From Acetobacter senegalensis (GTDB lineage: Bacteria > Pseudomonadota > Alphaproteobacteria > Acetobacterales > Acetobacteraceae), in NCBI RefSeq assembly GCF_001580995.1, contig NZ_LHZU01000129.1, forward strand, positions 1-64,000: a stretch of DNA of 64,000 nt. The letters run 5' to 3'. This document shows, one piece after another, positions 28,966-38,000 of this stretch. Position numbers and translations under genes: made by a program. The notes under the pieces were generated by a model. That model worked only from the letters and a program-made list of their open reading frames with translations. It made no database searches and was not told where the DNA came from. Position 1 is the stretch's first letter, and each line of letters begins with the position of its first letter.

Positions 28966-29265
28966 TTACCGGCGGGCAAACACCTTTTCGCCCATCCGCA
29001 CAAGCACGACGGCCAGCACGAAACACACAAATATCAGGCCTGCGGCGATCATCTGCTGCTGTTGTGTCACCCCTCCGGCAGCGAGAATCCGCAAAATGCT
29101 GCTTCCGGCGTGAAGGCCAGTGACCTGATCAAGCCACGGCAGGATTCTCAGCAATTCGCGCAGCAGGGCTATCAGCAGCACGGTCAGGGCTACCGTGCTG
29201 GCTGTTTTGATAAGGGTCTGCTTCAAACTGCCGGGTACAGATGAAGAGGGCGTTTTTCTAGGCAT
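28966..29265 (-). CDS. Hypothetical small membrane protein
   Basis: This 99-residue protein has two clear hydrophobic segments, TVALTVLLIALLRELLRILPWL and MIAAGLIFVCFVLAVVLV, each bounded by basic residues (KQTLIK, RMGEKVFARR), the pattern of an inner-membrane hairpin. A short QQQQ run lies between them. No domain is recognised. The ATG at 29265 (MPRKTPSSS) is chosen over a TTG one codon upstream. It lies 45 bp downstream of the exported protein 29311-29877 on the same strand, so an operon is possible. Confidence 0.65.
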   Translation of the reverse strand: MPRKTPSSSVPGSLKQTLIKTASTVALTVLLIALLRELLRILPWLDQVTGLHAGSSILRILAAGGVTQQQQMIAAGLIFVCFVLAVVLVRMGEKVFARR

Positions 29266-29310
29266 CAAGATCCTTCACATCAGCATAAATCATCATCCGG
29301 CAACCCTTGC

Positions 29311-29877
29311 CTATTGAGGCACCGCCTGACCTTTTTTGCGCATTTCCGCCTGATGCCGTTTGATGGACGTTTTGAAGCCGGGCAGATCAGTTGCAGTCAA
29401 CGTGTCCACATAGGTTCCGTTTTTCCAGATCCAGCGGTCAGAACTATCCACCAGAATATCCCGCATGCCGCCATGCGTTGTGGACAGCAGGCTGATGGGC
29501 CCGCTCACGGAATCCAGAATTTTGCTCCAGCTATTCCCCCGTTTCAGATAAACGTCCGTTGAACAACCAGCCGAGCCACACAGGCTGGCCGACTGTACCT
29601 GCACGAACAACGCTATATTCTTGCCATCAGGGGAAAGAAGCGCAGACCCAATCAAAATCAGCGGGGTCTCATGGTGCCGTGCGGCTGCTGCCAGATCATC
29701 CGTGTTCAGTTTACGGGCCTCGGCATCCAACCCACTCCCAGGCTGGTGCGTCAGGATAACGGGGTCCCCCCCTTTCTGTGCCGTACTGTGGGTCCGCTTT
29801 GCGGCGTGCGCCAAAGAAGGAGCTGCTATCAGCAACGCCCCCGCCAGCACGTGGCCCAGAATGAAAGAACGGTTCAA
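29311..29877 (-). CDS. Hypothetical exported protein
   Basis: Exported or periplasmic protein of unknown function. The likely start is a TTG at 29877, with GGAGGG nine bases upstream. It yields a clean signal peptide (NRSFILGHVLAGALLIAAP, cleaved after SLAHA) and 188 residues in all. An upstream in-frame ATG at 29919 would add 14 residues before the signal peptide and overlap the divergent DUF1653 gene. The mature part has a CGSAGCS cysteine pair that may form a disulfide, and a C-terminal basic tail. No known domain is seen. Confidence 0.65.
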   Translation of the reverse strand: MNRSFILGHVLAGALLIAAPSLAHAAKRTHSTAQKGGDPVILTHQPGSGLDAEARKLNTDDLAAAARHHETPLILIGSALLSPDGKNIALFVQVQSASLCGSAGCSTDVYLKRGNSWSKILDSVSGPISLLSTTHGGMRDILVDSSDRWIWKNGTYVDTLTATDLPGFKTSIKRHQAEMRKKGQAVPQ

Positions 29878-29917
29878 GGTTGCGATCCCTCCGCAAGCTG
29901 TGGAACATCTGTCTATC

Positions 29918-30169
29918 ATGAATACTCACGCTCAAAATACGATCGACACCACCATGCCGGAACATCCACGGCCCGGCCTGTACCGACATTACAAAGGAGG
30001 ACTGTACACCGTTCTTTGTGTCGGACGCCACAGCGAGACTGAAGAATGGCTTGTCACCTACCGCAGTGAAGCCCTTGGCAGTTACTGGGTCCGGCCATTG
30101 GCCATGTGGCAGGAACAGGTGGATGGCATTCCGCGCTTTGCCCTGATTGAAGAAACCGCATCAAAATAA
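29918..30169 (+). CDS. DUF1653 family protein
   Basis: Small DUF1653 protein of 83 residues, cytoplasmic, function unknown. The family core is clear: GLYRHYKGGLYTVLCVGRH, LVTYRSEALGSYWVRPL and FALIEE near the C-terminus, a compact beta-rich fold. The ATG at 29918 gives a short Thr-rich N-terminus. A second ATG at 29954 (MPEHPRPGLYRHY) fits the usual family start and may be the true one. It is divergent from the exported protein gene, leaving only about 40 bp between the two starts. Confidence 0.85.
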   Translation: MNTHAQNTIDTTMPEHPRPGLYRHYKGGLYTVLCVGRHSETEEWLVTYRSEALGSYWVRPLAMWQEQVDGIPRFALIEETASK

Positions 30170-30193
30170 TTACGAAAACAAACCATTATTCAT

Positions 30194-30228
30194 GATCCGT
30201 TTTCTTTTCACCAACAAGAAAACGGATC
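30194..30228. repeat. Perfect 13-bp inverted repeat after DUF1653
   Basis: GATCCGTTTTCTT (30194-30206) pairs perfectly with AAGAAAACGGATC (30216-30228) around a 9-nt loop. It lies 24 nt past the DUF1653 stop. There is no T-tract after the stem, so it could be a terminator variant or an operator. A second perfect palindrome, TCCTGAATTCAGGA, lies at 30253-30266 upstream of the CHRD gene. Confidence 0.6.
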
Positions 30229-30252
30229 AAGTCAACAAGAGTGTAAAAACAG

Positions 30253-30266
30253 TCCTGAATTCAGGA
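30253..30266. promoter_or_regulatory. 14-bp palindrome upstream of the CHRD gene
   Basis: TCCTGAATTCAGGA is a perfect 14-bp palindrome about 70 bp upstream of the CHRD start codon. It is well placed to be a regulator site, but no cognate regulator is evident. Confidence 0.3.
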
Positions 30267-30336
30267 TGGAACCTTTTCTGGAAGGGTGCGTTTTTATTGC
30301 CTGTAAGGACATTATAGTTTTTATCAGGAGAGAAAC

Positions 30337-30789
30337 ATGATTTCTAAACGCACTATTACTTTTAGCGCAGCCCTTCTTACTGGTGTTCTGGCTCTTTCGC
30401 CTGTTCTGGCTCACGCTGAAACCATTTCATCAGAAGGCCATTTTGCTCCCCAGAAATCTGCCGGTGCAGAAGCCACGGGCGGCGTGCGCGCCACGCTTGA
30501 AACGCGCAACAATCTGCTCAGCTACACCATTACCTGGAATAACCTTTCAGGCCCGGTTGTGGCGGCTGAGCTTCTGGCTGCCAAATCACTGACTGATACG
30601 GCAGACAAAGTGGAACCGCTGAAAGGCCCGTTCACGTCTCCGCTCACCGGCACCATCACGCTCAGCGCGGATGAAATTGAGCAGTATCGCAATGGCCAGC
30701 TTTACGTCAGCCTTGGCACGGCAGCCCATCCGCATGGCGAAGTGCGCGCACAGCTTACGCCTGCCGGTGGTGCATCCAGCCACCAGTAA
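30337..30789 (+). CDS. Exported CHRD-domain protein
   Basis: Secreted or periplasmic protein of 150 residues. The signal peptide ends with the predicted cleavage after ALSPVLAHA. The mature part is a CHRD domain, recognised by SYTITWNNLSGPVVAAELL and the C-terminal GQLYVSLGTAAHPHGEVRAQ. CHRD domains occur in chordin and in many bacterial exported proteins; a metal-binding or adhesive role is suspected but not shown. It has its own strong terminator at 30813-30844 and is separated from DUF1653 by two inverted repeats, so it is probably a single-gene unit. An AGGAGA lies a few bases before the ATG. Confidence 0.88.
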   Translation: MISKRTITFSAALLTGVLALSPVLAHAETISSEGHFAPQKSAGAEATGGVRATLETRNNLLSYTITWNNLSGPVVAAELLAAKSLTDTADKVEPLKGPFTSPLTGTITLSADEIEQYRNGQLYVSLGTAAHPHGEVRAQLTPAGGASSHQ

Positions 30790-30812
30790 TCTCTGTTTCC
30801 TAAACGGAGGAA

Positions 30813-30844
30813 AGGGGCCTGACCACCGTGTCAGGCCCCTTTTT
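30813..30844 (+). terminator. Strong intrinsic terminator after the CHRD gene
   Basis: A perfect 10-bp stem, AGGGGCCTGA (30813-30822) with TCAGGCCCCT (30831-30840), is followed by TTTT. On the other strand the flank AAAGG is also T-rich, so it can serve the convergent acs gene (ending 30886) as well. Confidence 0.88.
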
Positions 30845-30885
30845 CATCTCCTGTGCTCTAACCGGGCACAAAAAATGGCCGGGTC

Positions 30886-32877
30886 TCAGCTTTCCTGTGC
30901 TTTTACGGTAGCAATCAATTCACCCACAATATCCGGATCAGCCAGGGTGGACAGATCCCCCAGCCCTTCCAGATCATGCGATGCTATCTTACGCAGCAAA
31001 CGCCGTACAATTTTGCCGGATCGGGTTTTGGGCAGATCCCGCACCACATATATTTTTTCCGGCACTGCATAGCGCCCCACACCTGCCGCCACGGCGGTGT
31101 TGACGGCGGACGGATGAAAGACATCCTGCTCTCGAGGCACCACAAACACCACCAGCCCCTGCCCTTTCAGGTCATGGGGGATGCCCACGGCAGCACTTTC
31201 CACAACTTCATGGTCTGTGGCTATGGCATCTTCAATTTCTGCCGTGCCAATCCTGTGCCCGGATACATTGACCACATCATCCACACGGCCAGTTATCCAG
31301 TAATACCCATCTTCCTCTCGCCGTGCGCCGTCCCCGGTAAAGTAATGGCCCGGACAGGTTGTAAAGTAAGTCTGCCGGAAACGGTCATGATCCCCCCAGA
31401 TGGACATGGCCTGCCCCGGCCAGGATTGGGCCATGCACAAAAGCCCTTCGCCCGCACCCGCTACTTCCTTGCCCTGCGTATCCAGCAGCACAGCCTCCAC
31501 GCCCGGCAAAGGCCGCGCAGCCGCACCGGGGCGAGGAACCACACATCCGGCCGCAGCCGTAATCATCACGCCGCCGGTTTCAGTCTGCCACCAGGTATCC
31601 ACCACTGCGCAGTGGCCTTTGCCCACTTCATCATGGAACCAGTGCCATGCCTCCGGGCTGATCGGCTCGCCCACTGTTCCCAGAATCCGCAGGCTTTTGA
31701 GGGAACGGCTCCGCACAACGGCTTCATCTTCACGCATGGCCGCTCTTACAACCGTGGGAGACGTGTAAAAGACAGTCACACCGTTCCGGTCAATCACATC
31801 CCACCACTGCCCCGGCTCCGGCCATGACGGCAGACCTTCATACACCATAATGGTCGCGCCATTGGCCAACGGGCCATACACCACATAGGTGTGGCCGGTA
31901 ATCCAACTGACATCCGCTGTACACCAGAAAATATCGTCTGGTTTGTAGTCAAACACCACAGCGTGGGTAAATGCGGCCCAGGTCAGGTAGCCGCCCGTGC
32001 CATGCACCAACCCTTTGGGACGGCCGGTACTGCCAGAGGTATAAAGCAGAAACAGTGGGTCCAGAGCATTCATGCGCTCTGCCGGGCAATCTGCAGCTTC
32101 CTTCGCGACTTCCTCCGCATAACGCAGGTCGCGCCCGGGCTGCATGGGCACGTCTGCCCCGGTAACAGGCACCACAATTACATGCCGCACAGCGCTGGCT
32201 GCGCCACACCGTGCAATGGCGTCATCCATTGTCGTCTTGCTGGGAATACGCTTGCCACCCCGGCGCGCCACATCGGCCGTCAGCACCACAACGGCGGCGC
32301 TATCTGTCAGACGTTCAGCCAATCCTTCGGCTGAGAAACCGCCAAACAGCACCACATGCACAGCGCCCACGCGGGCACACGCCAGCATGGCGATGATCCC
32401 TTCCGCCACCATAGGCAGATGAATGGCGACACAGTCCCCTTTTTTAACACCCAGCCTACGCAGAACATTGGCCAACCGGCAGACACGCTCATACAGGTGC
32501 CGATAGGACAACACTTCCCGCTGGCCGGCTTCCTGCCCTTCCCAGATCAGGGCCGTTTTCTCCGGCTGTGTGCGCACATGGCGGTCCAGACAGTTTTCTG
32601 AAGCGTTCAGAAATCCATCAGCATACCACTCTATCCGAACATCCTGCGTGAAGTCCGAGCGGGAGGCCTGCGTGGGCGGGGTTTGCCATGTCAGGCGGCG
32701 AGCCTGCTGGAGCCAGAAGGCTTCAGGATTTGTGTGCGCTTCCCGCACCATGCCATCATATTGCCCGGCAGACAGCGTTGCGCCACCGGGGGTTACAAAC
32801 GCGTCTGACACGTTCTCCCGCCCTTTCTTCTTGTTTTGCCGCTCGAGACCCAATGTTCGAAGCCGAAACGGTTTCAT
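30886..32877 (-). CDS. acs: Acetyl-CoA synthetase (acetate-CoA ligase)
   Basis: Acs activates acetate to acetyl-CoA through acetyl-AMP, which in acetic acid bacteria supports acetate overoxidation. It is an ANL-superfamily enzyme with the N-terminal ACAS domain (AFWLQQARRLTW), the P-loop LYTSGSTGRPKG, DTWWQTETGG, the hinge region GRVDDVVNVSGHR and the acetylation-site lysine in PKTRSGKIVRRLLRK. About 663 residues, normal length. The ATG at 32877 is chosen; a downstream GTG at 32811 with GGGAG nearby is an alternative. The gene is alone on its strand, and regulation cannot be read. Confidence 0.94.
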   Translation of the reverse strand: MKPFRLRTLGLERQNKKKGRENVSDAFVTPGGATLSAGQYDGMVREAHTNPEAFWLQQARRLTWQTPPTQASRSDFTQDVRIEWYADGFLNASENCLDRHVRTQPEKTALIWEGQEAGQREVLSYRHLYERVCRLANVLRRLGVKKGDCVAIHLPMVAEGIIAMLACARVGAVHVVLFGGFSAEGLAERLTDSAAVVVLTADVARRGGKRIPSKTTMDDAIARCGAASAVRHVIVVPVTGADVPMQPGRDLRYAEEVAKEAADCPAERMNALDPLFLLYTSGSTGRPKGLVHGTGGYLTWAAFTHAVVFDYKPDDIFWCTADVSWITGHTYVVYGPLANGATIMVYEGLPSWPEPGQWWDVIDRNGVTVFYTSPTVVRAAMREDEAVVRSRSLKSLRILGTVGEPISPEAWHWFHDEVGKGHCAVVDTWWQTETGGVMITAAAGCVVPRPGAAARPLPGVEAVLLDTQGKEVAGAGEGLLCMAQSWPGQAMSIWGDHDRFRQTYFTTCPGHYFTGDGARREEDGYYWITGRVDDVVNVSGHRIGTAEIEDAIATDHEVVESAAVGIPHDLKGQGLVVFVVPREQDVFHPSAVNTAVAAGVGRYAVPEKIYVVRDLPKTRSGKIVRRLLRKIASHDLEGLGDLSTLADPDIVGELIATVKAQES

Positions 32878-32946
32878 CACATTAACGCGATTGGGGAAAG
32901 GTATGCCGCCCGATACGGCCAGATTAAACTTGGTTTATAATAACAA

Positions 32947-32980
32947 GAAAAAAGGCCGACTGCTTTGCGCAGCCGACCTT
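32947..32980 (-). terminator. Intrinsic terminator of the DUF2501-like gene
   Basis: AAGGTCGGCTGC and GCAGTCGGCCTT (minus strand, within 32952-32980) form a 12-bp stem with two wobble positions, followed by TTTTTTC. It lies about 65 nt past the gene at 33046. Confidence 0.75.
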
Positions 32981-33045
32981 CCCCCTTTTTACAACTCTTA
33001 CCCTACAAGGCCTGAACCCGCAGGAAAGACCTGAGAACCTGTGTC

Positions 33046-33495
33046 TTACAGTGCAGCCTTGGCGCGAGACAGAACTGCCGCGCAGGTTTTCTGGCGCACC
33101 GGAATGCTGGATGTTGCAATGGAATAGGTCTTGCCATTGGCCTGAAGCTGCCCGGCTGTGCCACGGGCGTAATACATGTTGCCTTCCTGGCCATCCGGCA
33201 CGGCGTTGGTCTTCTGGTTGTAAGACTGCAGCACCTTGAAGCCATCATCATAGTCAACATAGTTGCCCTGGGTGCAGTAGTTCAGCAGCCCGGCCACTTC
33301 AACCGGATTGATGGACCCCACATAACCGGACAGATCGGCATCTGTCTGGATAGCGCCTTTGCCACCGGCTTCAGCCTGTTCACCACCCTTGGAAACCGGA
33401 GCGGGGGTATCGGCAGCGTGCGCAAACACAGGCGCGCCAGCCAGCATTGTTGTAACAGCAAGCGCCGACAGGGCACGTACGGAAATCAGTTTCAT
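33046..33495 (-). CDS. Exported DUF2501-like protein
   Basis: Small periplasmic protein of 149 residues. A signal peptide is clear (SALAVTTMLAGAPVFAHA) with cleavage before ADTPAP. The mature part contains AGLLNYCTQGNYVDYDDG and a C-terminal TCAAVLSRAKAAL; the two cysteines could form a disulfide. The cysteine pattern and C-terminal helix resemble the DUF2501 (YjjA-like) family, though I cannot confirm this by alignment. It is upstream of its own terminator, in a single-gene unit. Function unknown. Confidence 0.75.
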   Translation of the reverse strand: MKLISVRALSALAVTTMLAGAPVFAHAADTPAPVSKGGEQAEAGGKGAIQTDADLSGYVGSINPVEVAGLLNYCTQGNYVDYDDGFKVLQSYNQKTNAVPDGQEGNMYYARGTAGQLQANGKTYSIATSSIPVRQKTCAAVLSRAKAAL

Positions 33496-34098
33496 TCAGA
33501 ATCTCCCTAGCGGAATAAGCGCCAAACTGCCCTGCAAACCACAGAAAGATCAAGCCAGCCCTCTGCGCATCTCAAGCATGGCAGACCTCAGATATCACTC
33601 AGCTTTTTCCGCTCCTCCCTACCCATTTCATCCCGATGCAAGTCCTCTCTCCCCTCCTGCGCCTTTGCTCTAGAGAAAACCTTGCAAGCCCTGCGGATGG
33701 ACAGCCCCCCGCTCCCACAACATCAACTTCTGGAAAACGTAATGAGCCCAGCATCATTTTCCGGGTTTTTATGGCGTTCTGAAACCACGCGGGCGCAAGG
33801 CTGGCCCGTGGAGAGATAGAGGGCTGACACCCTGCCTGCACCACCCCGGCACGCGGCTTGGCAGTAACGTCCCGCACCACCAGTTCGCCCTGCCTCCGGC
33901 AGCCTGTTCACAATATAGTGACCACCGACTTTTCCTGCGCTGCCCATCATCGCCCAGCAGATACGTTCATCCGGCAGGTTACTGCGTCATCTGCCACAGG
34001 CATTTTCGTTCTCCTGACGAGACGGGTTGGCATAACAGACTGACGCTCTCTATGATGCCATCAGATGTTTCTGGTCGATTTTTTGGAGCCCCCCACGG
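33496..34098. other. 600-bp gap without a supported gene
   Basis: Several short open frames occur on both strands (for example 33599-33880 minus and 33858-34043 plus), but none has a recognisable domain or clear ribosome binding site. The promoters of the divergent DUF2501-like and GntR genes must lie here. Confidence 0.5.
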
Positions 34099-34803
34099 AT
34101 GCTACCTGCTAGCCTTTTCAACAAAACGGAATTTGCAGGCCATGGCACCGCGTCAGAAACCATTTGCGCGGCTTTGCGCAAGGCGATTCTGAACGACACT
34201 CTGGAGGCAGGGCGGGCTTTACCTCAGTCTGAACTGGCAAACGGTTTTGGCGTCAGTATCATCCCGGTCAGGGAAGCCCTCAAACATCTTGAAGCCGAAG
34301 GACTGGTGGCATTTCTGCCCAACCGCGGAGCAACCGTGGTGGGTATGAACGAAGCCGATATTCTTGAATATTCCCATATCCGCGCTCTGCTGGAAGAACA
34401 GGCGGCGGGAGATGCCGTGCGGAACATGACCCGTGTGGATCTGGCCCGCATAGAAGATGCCTATGACGCCTTTGTGGAAGGTGTAAGCGGCCCGGATGGC
34501 ACGGTGAAGTCCGGTGCCCTGAACCGTGCCTTTCATAACGCCATCTATGCCGCCGCAGGCAAACCCCGCCTGCTTGAAATGATTGATGATCTGCACAACA
34601 AGCTGGACCGCTACATCCGTGGCCATCTGCTAATTGAAGGCCGTAAGAGCACGACGGATGAAGAACACCTCGCCATTCTGGAAGCCTGCCGGGCGCGAGA
34701 TGCAGATCTGGCTGCACGGCTGACCCGTATTCATATTCTGGATGCCGCCGATATCTCGGTTAAAGTATTCCGCAATAAGAAATCTCAGGCCAAAATCCGC
34801 TGA
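34099..34803 (+). CDS. GntR/FCD-family transcriptional regulator
   Basis: FadR-subfamily GntR repressor/activator of 234 residues. The N-terminal winged helix shows LEAGRALPQSELANGFGVS, then PVREALKHLEAEGLVAFLPNRGATV. The C-terminal FCD domain is all-helical and carries likely metal/ligand residues, including FHNAIYAAAGKPRL and EHLAILEACRARD. FCD regulators bind small organic acids or amino-acid breakdown products. The neighbour is putA, which lacks its own DNA-binding domain, and a long palindrome lies between them, so this protein is a plausible proline-catabolism regulator (inference). A short hairpin (34804-34817) follows the stop. Confidence 0.88.
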   Translation: MLPASLFNKTEFAGHGTASETICAALRKAILNDTLEAGRALPQSELANGFGVSIIPVREALKHLEAEGLVAFLPNRGATVVGMNEADILEYSHIRALLEEQAAGDAVRNMTRVDLARIEDAYDAFVEGVSGPDGTVKSGALNRAFHNAIYAAAGKPRLLEMIDDLHNKLDRYIRGHLLIEGRKSTTDEEHLAILEACRARDADLAARLTRIHILDAADISVKVFRNKKSQAKIR

Positions 34804-34962
34804 ACCCGCAAGCGGGTGGCTTGGCACTGATAGAGTGGTTTCCTCTTCTTCTGGCCTTTCGTAACGGCTGATTATTCCCGTCTCTTCTGGTCCCGCGTTC
34901 CATCCTTCGCAGACAGATGCGCCCTTGCACAAAGGGCGTGCGCAGACTGCTGCCCTCACAAG

Positions 34963-34991
34963 TAATATATGATCTTGCAAATCATATATTA
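34963..34991. promoter_or_regulatory. Palindromic operator candidate upstream of putA
   Basis: TAATATATGAT (34963-34973) and its perfect complement ATCATATATTA (34981-34991) are separated by 7 nt. The dyad lies 96 bp upstream of the putA start and 160 bp after the GntR gene. Length, AT-richness and position suit a GntR-type operator. No other palindrome of this quality is present between the two genes. Confidence 0.55.
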
Positions 34992-35086
34992 TCATGCGAA
35001 GGACGAAAAACGTTATGAAGCCAAAACTTCCTGAGTCTCGGAATGATCAGGAAGCGCAGGCACTCCACATGCCGGAATAGAAGCCC

Positions 35087-38000
35087 ATGTCAGTGTATGA
35101 CACTTTCGCCCCCGCGTTTTCTTCCCGCACGCCCCTGCGCAAGGCTATTGTTGAGGCTATTCGCAAGCCGGAAGCGGCCTGCGTCACGGCTCTCACGCCC
35201 GCTGCAACACTGACCGACGCTGAAAGCCACGCCACCACCGCTCTGGCGACCCGCCTTGCTGAAAAGCTCCGGGCGGAACGGAACCCGGGCCTGGTCGAAA
35301 CACTGGTACAGGAATTCTCCCTTTCTTCTGCCGAAGGGGTGGCCCTGATGTGTCTGGCCGAAGCCCTGCTGCGTATTCCTGACACCGCCACGCGTGATGC
35401 TCTGATTCAGGACAAGATTGGCGAGGGAAACTGGCTGGCCCATGCCTCTCGCGGTCGGCCGCTGTTTGCCAATGCGGCGGCTTGGGGGTTGGCGCTGACA
35501 GGCAGACTGGTGGCCGAGCGGGACGAGAAAGATCTGACCACTGCATTGCTGGGCTTTGTAAAACGCGCCACCAAGCCGGTTATCCGCAAAGCCGTTGATG
35601 CCGCCATGCGCCTGATGGGCGAACAGTTCGTGCTGGGCGAAACCATTGAACAGGCCCGCAAAAACAGCACAAAGCTGGAAGAGATCGGTTTTTCCTATTC
35701 CTATGACATGTTGGGAGAAGCCGCGTTCACAGCACAGGACGCCAACCGTTACCGGCAGGATTACATCAACGCCATTCATGCCATTGGCCGCAGTGCCAAA
35801 GGCGCAAATGTGTATGAACGCCCGGGCATTTCCATCAAGCTTTCCGCCCTGCACCCGCGCTACGCCCGCGCGCAACGCGAACGGGTTATGACAGAACTGC
35901 TGGCTGTTGTGCAGGAACTCACCCTGCTTGCCCGCAGCTATGACATTGGCATCAATATTGATGCGGAAGAAAGCGAAAGGCTGGATATCTCGCTTGATCT
36001 ACTGGAAGCGCTTTGCCAGACCCCCGGCCTGGAAGGCTGGAACGGCATTGGCTTTGTGGTGCAGGCTTACGGCAAACGCTGCCCATACGTGCTGGACTTC
36101 ATTATTGACCTTGCACGCCGCACCAACCGCAGGCTGATGGTTCGGCTTGTTAAAGGCGCTTACTGGGACAGTGAAATCAAGAAAGCACAGGTCGATGGCC
36201 TATCTGATTTCCCGGTTTATACCCGCAAGAGCCACACAGATATCAGCTACATTGCCTGCGCCCGCAAACTGTTGACCGCACGGGATGTCATCTTCCCGCA
36301 ATTTGCCACCCATAATGCCCGCACGCTTTCCACCATCTATACTCTCGCAGGTGAAAAGTTTGAGATTGGGTCATATGAGTTCCAATGCCTGCATGGCATG
36401 GGCGAACCTCTTTACAAGCAGGTTGTCGGGGCAGAAAAACTGGGGCGCCCCGCACGGATCTATGCACCTGTCGGCACACATGAAACACTACTGGCTTATC
36501 TTGTGCGTCGCCTTTTGGAAAACGGGGCCAACTCTTCCTTTGTGAACCAGATTGGTGATGAAAACATTCCGGTTTCCGCCTTGGTGGAAGATCCGCTTGA
36601 AGTAGCACGCAGCTTCACACCCTACGGCGCGCCCCATTCCGAAATCCGTAAACCGGCAGATCTGTTTGGTGCAGAACGTCGCAACTCCGCTGGCACAGAT
36701 CTGGCGGACGATCAGGTTCTTGCAACCCTTGCTGAGGGATTGAAAAACGCACCTGAAACATGGACAGCGGGTCCCATCATCGTCGGCCAGAAGCCCAAAG
36801 GGACTGCGGCCCCCGTTACCAATCCTGCCAACCGTCAGGACGTGGTTGGCACGGTGGTGCTGGCTACACCGGCTGTTGTCAAAAAAGCTGTTACAGCTGC
36901 GGAAAAAACCAAGGCTGACTGGGCGAGCACCTCTCCCGCCATCCGCGCGGACATTCTGGAAAAAGCCTCTGACCTGCTGGAGGCCCGGCAGGATGAACTG
37001 CTGGCTCTGCTATCCCGTGAAGCTGGTAAATCCCTGCCCAACGGCATTGCGGAAGTGCGTGAAGCGGTCGATTTTCTCCGCTATTATGGCGCACTCATAC
37101 GCCGGGACTTTGATAACAGCACCCATGTGCCTCTTGGCACCGTAGCGTGCATCAGCCCCTGGAATTTTCCGTTAGCCATTTTCACCGGGCAGATTGCCGC
37201 AGCACTCGCCGCTGGCAACGTGGTATTGGCCAAACCGGCTGAAGAAACGCCCCTGATTGCCGCATTGGCCGTTGGCATCCTGCACGAAGCAGGCGTGCCC
37301 GCTGGCGCGCTGCAACTCCTGACGGGAGAAGGAGACATTGGCGCAGCGCTGGTGGGGGATGATCGCGTTGCGGGCGTGATGTTCACCGGCTCCACCATGG
37401 TTGCGCAGGCCATTAATCGTCAGCTTGAAACCCGCCGCACCCATACGGGCCAGCCCGTGCCGCTTATTGCGGAAACTGGCGGCCAGAACGCTATGATTGT
37501 CGATTCCACGGCATTAGCAGAGCAGGTTGTGGCCGATGTTGTGGCTTCCGCTTTTGACAGCGCAGGCCAGCGCTGCTCCGCCCTGCGTCTGCTATGTGTT
37601 CAGGAAGACTGCGCGGACCATATTCTGACCATGTTGCGCGGTGCCATGCGCGAGTTGCGCATGGGCAACCCGGCCCTGCTTTCAACCGATGTTGGCCCGG
37701 TGATTACGGCAGAAGCTGCTGAGGGGATAAGCAAACATATTGAAAGCTTCCGTCAGAAAAAGGCACCGGTTTTTGCTCTCTCTACGCCGGAAGCCTGTTC
37801 CAATGGCAGCTTTGTGCCCCCTACAGTGATTGAAATCAACTCGGTGCGGGAAATGGGCGCGGAGGTGTTCGGCCCCGTGCTGCACGTACTGCGTTATTCC
37901 CGCAGTGGGCTGGATCAGCTTCTGGCCGATATCAATGCAACAGGGTACGGCCTAACCTTTGGTCTGCACACCCGCATTGAATCGACCGTTCAGCATGTTC

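Noticed and set aside
33599-33880. A minus-strand 93-codon gene in the gap upstream of gntR
   Set aside because: It has no recognisable domain, an Arg/Gly-rich composition typical of chance frames and no ribosome binding site.
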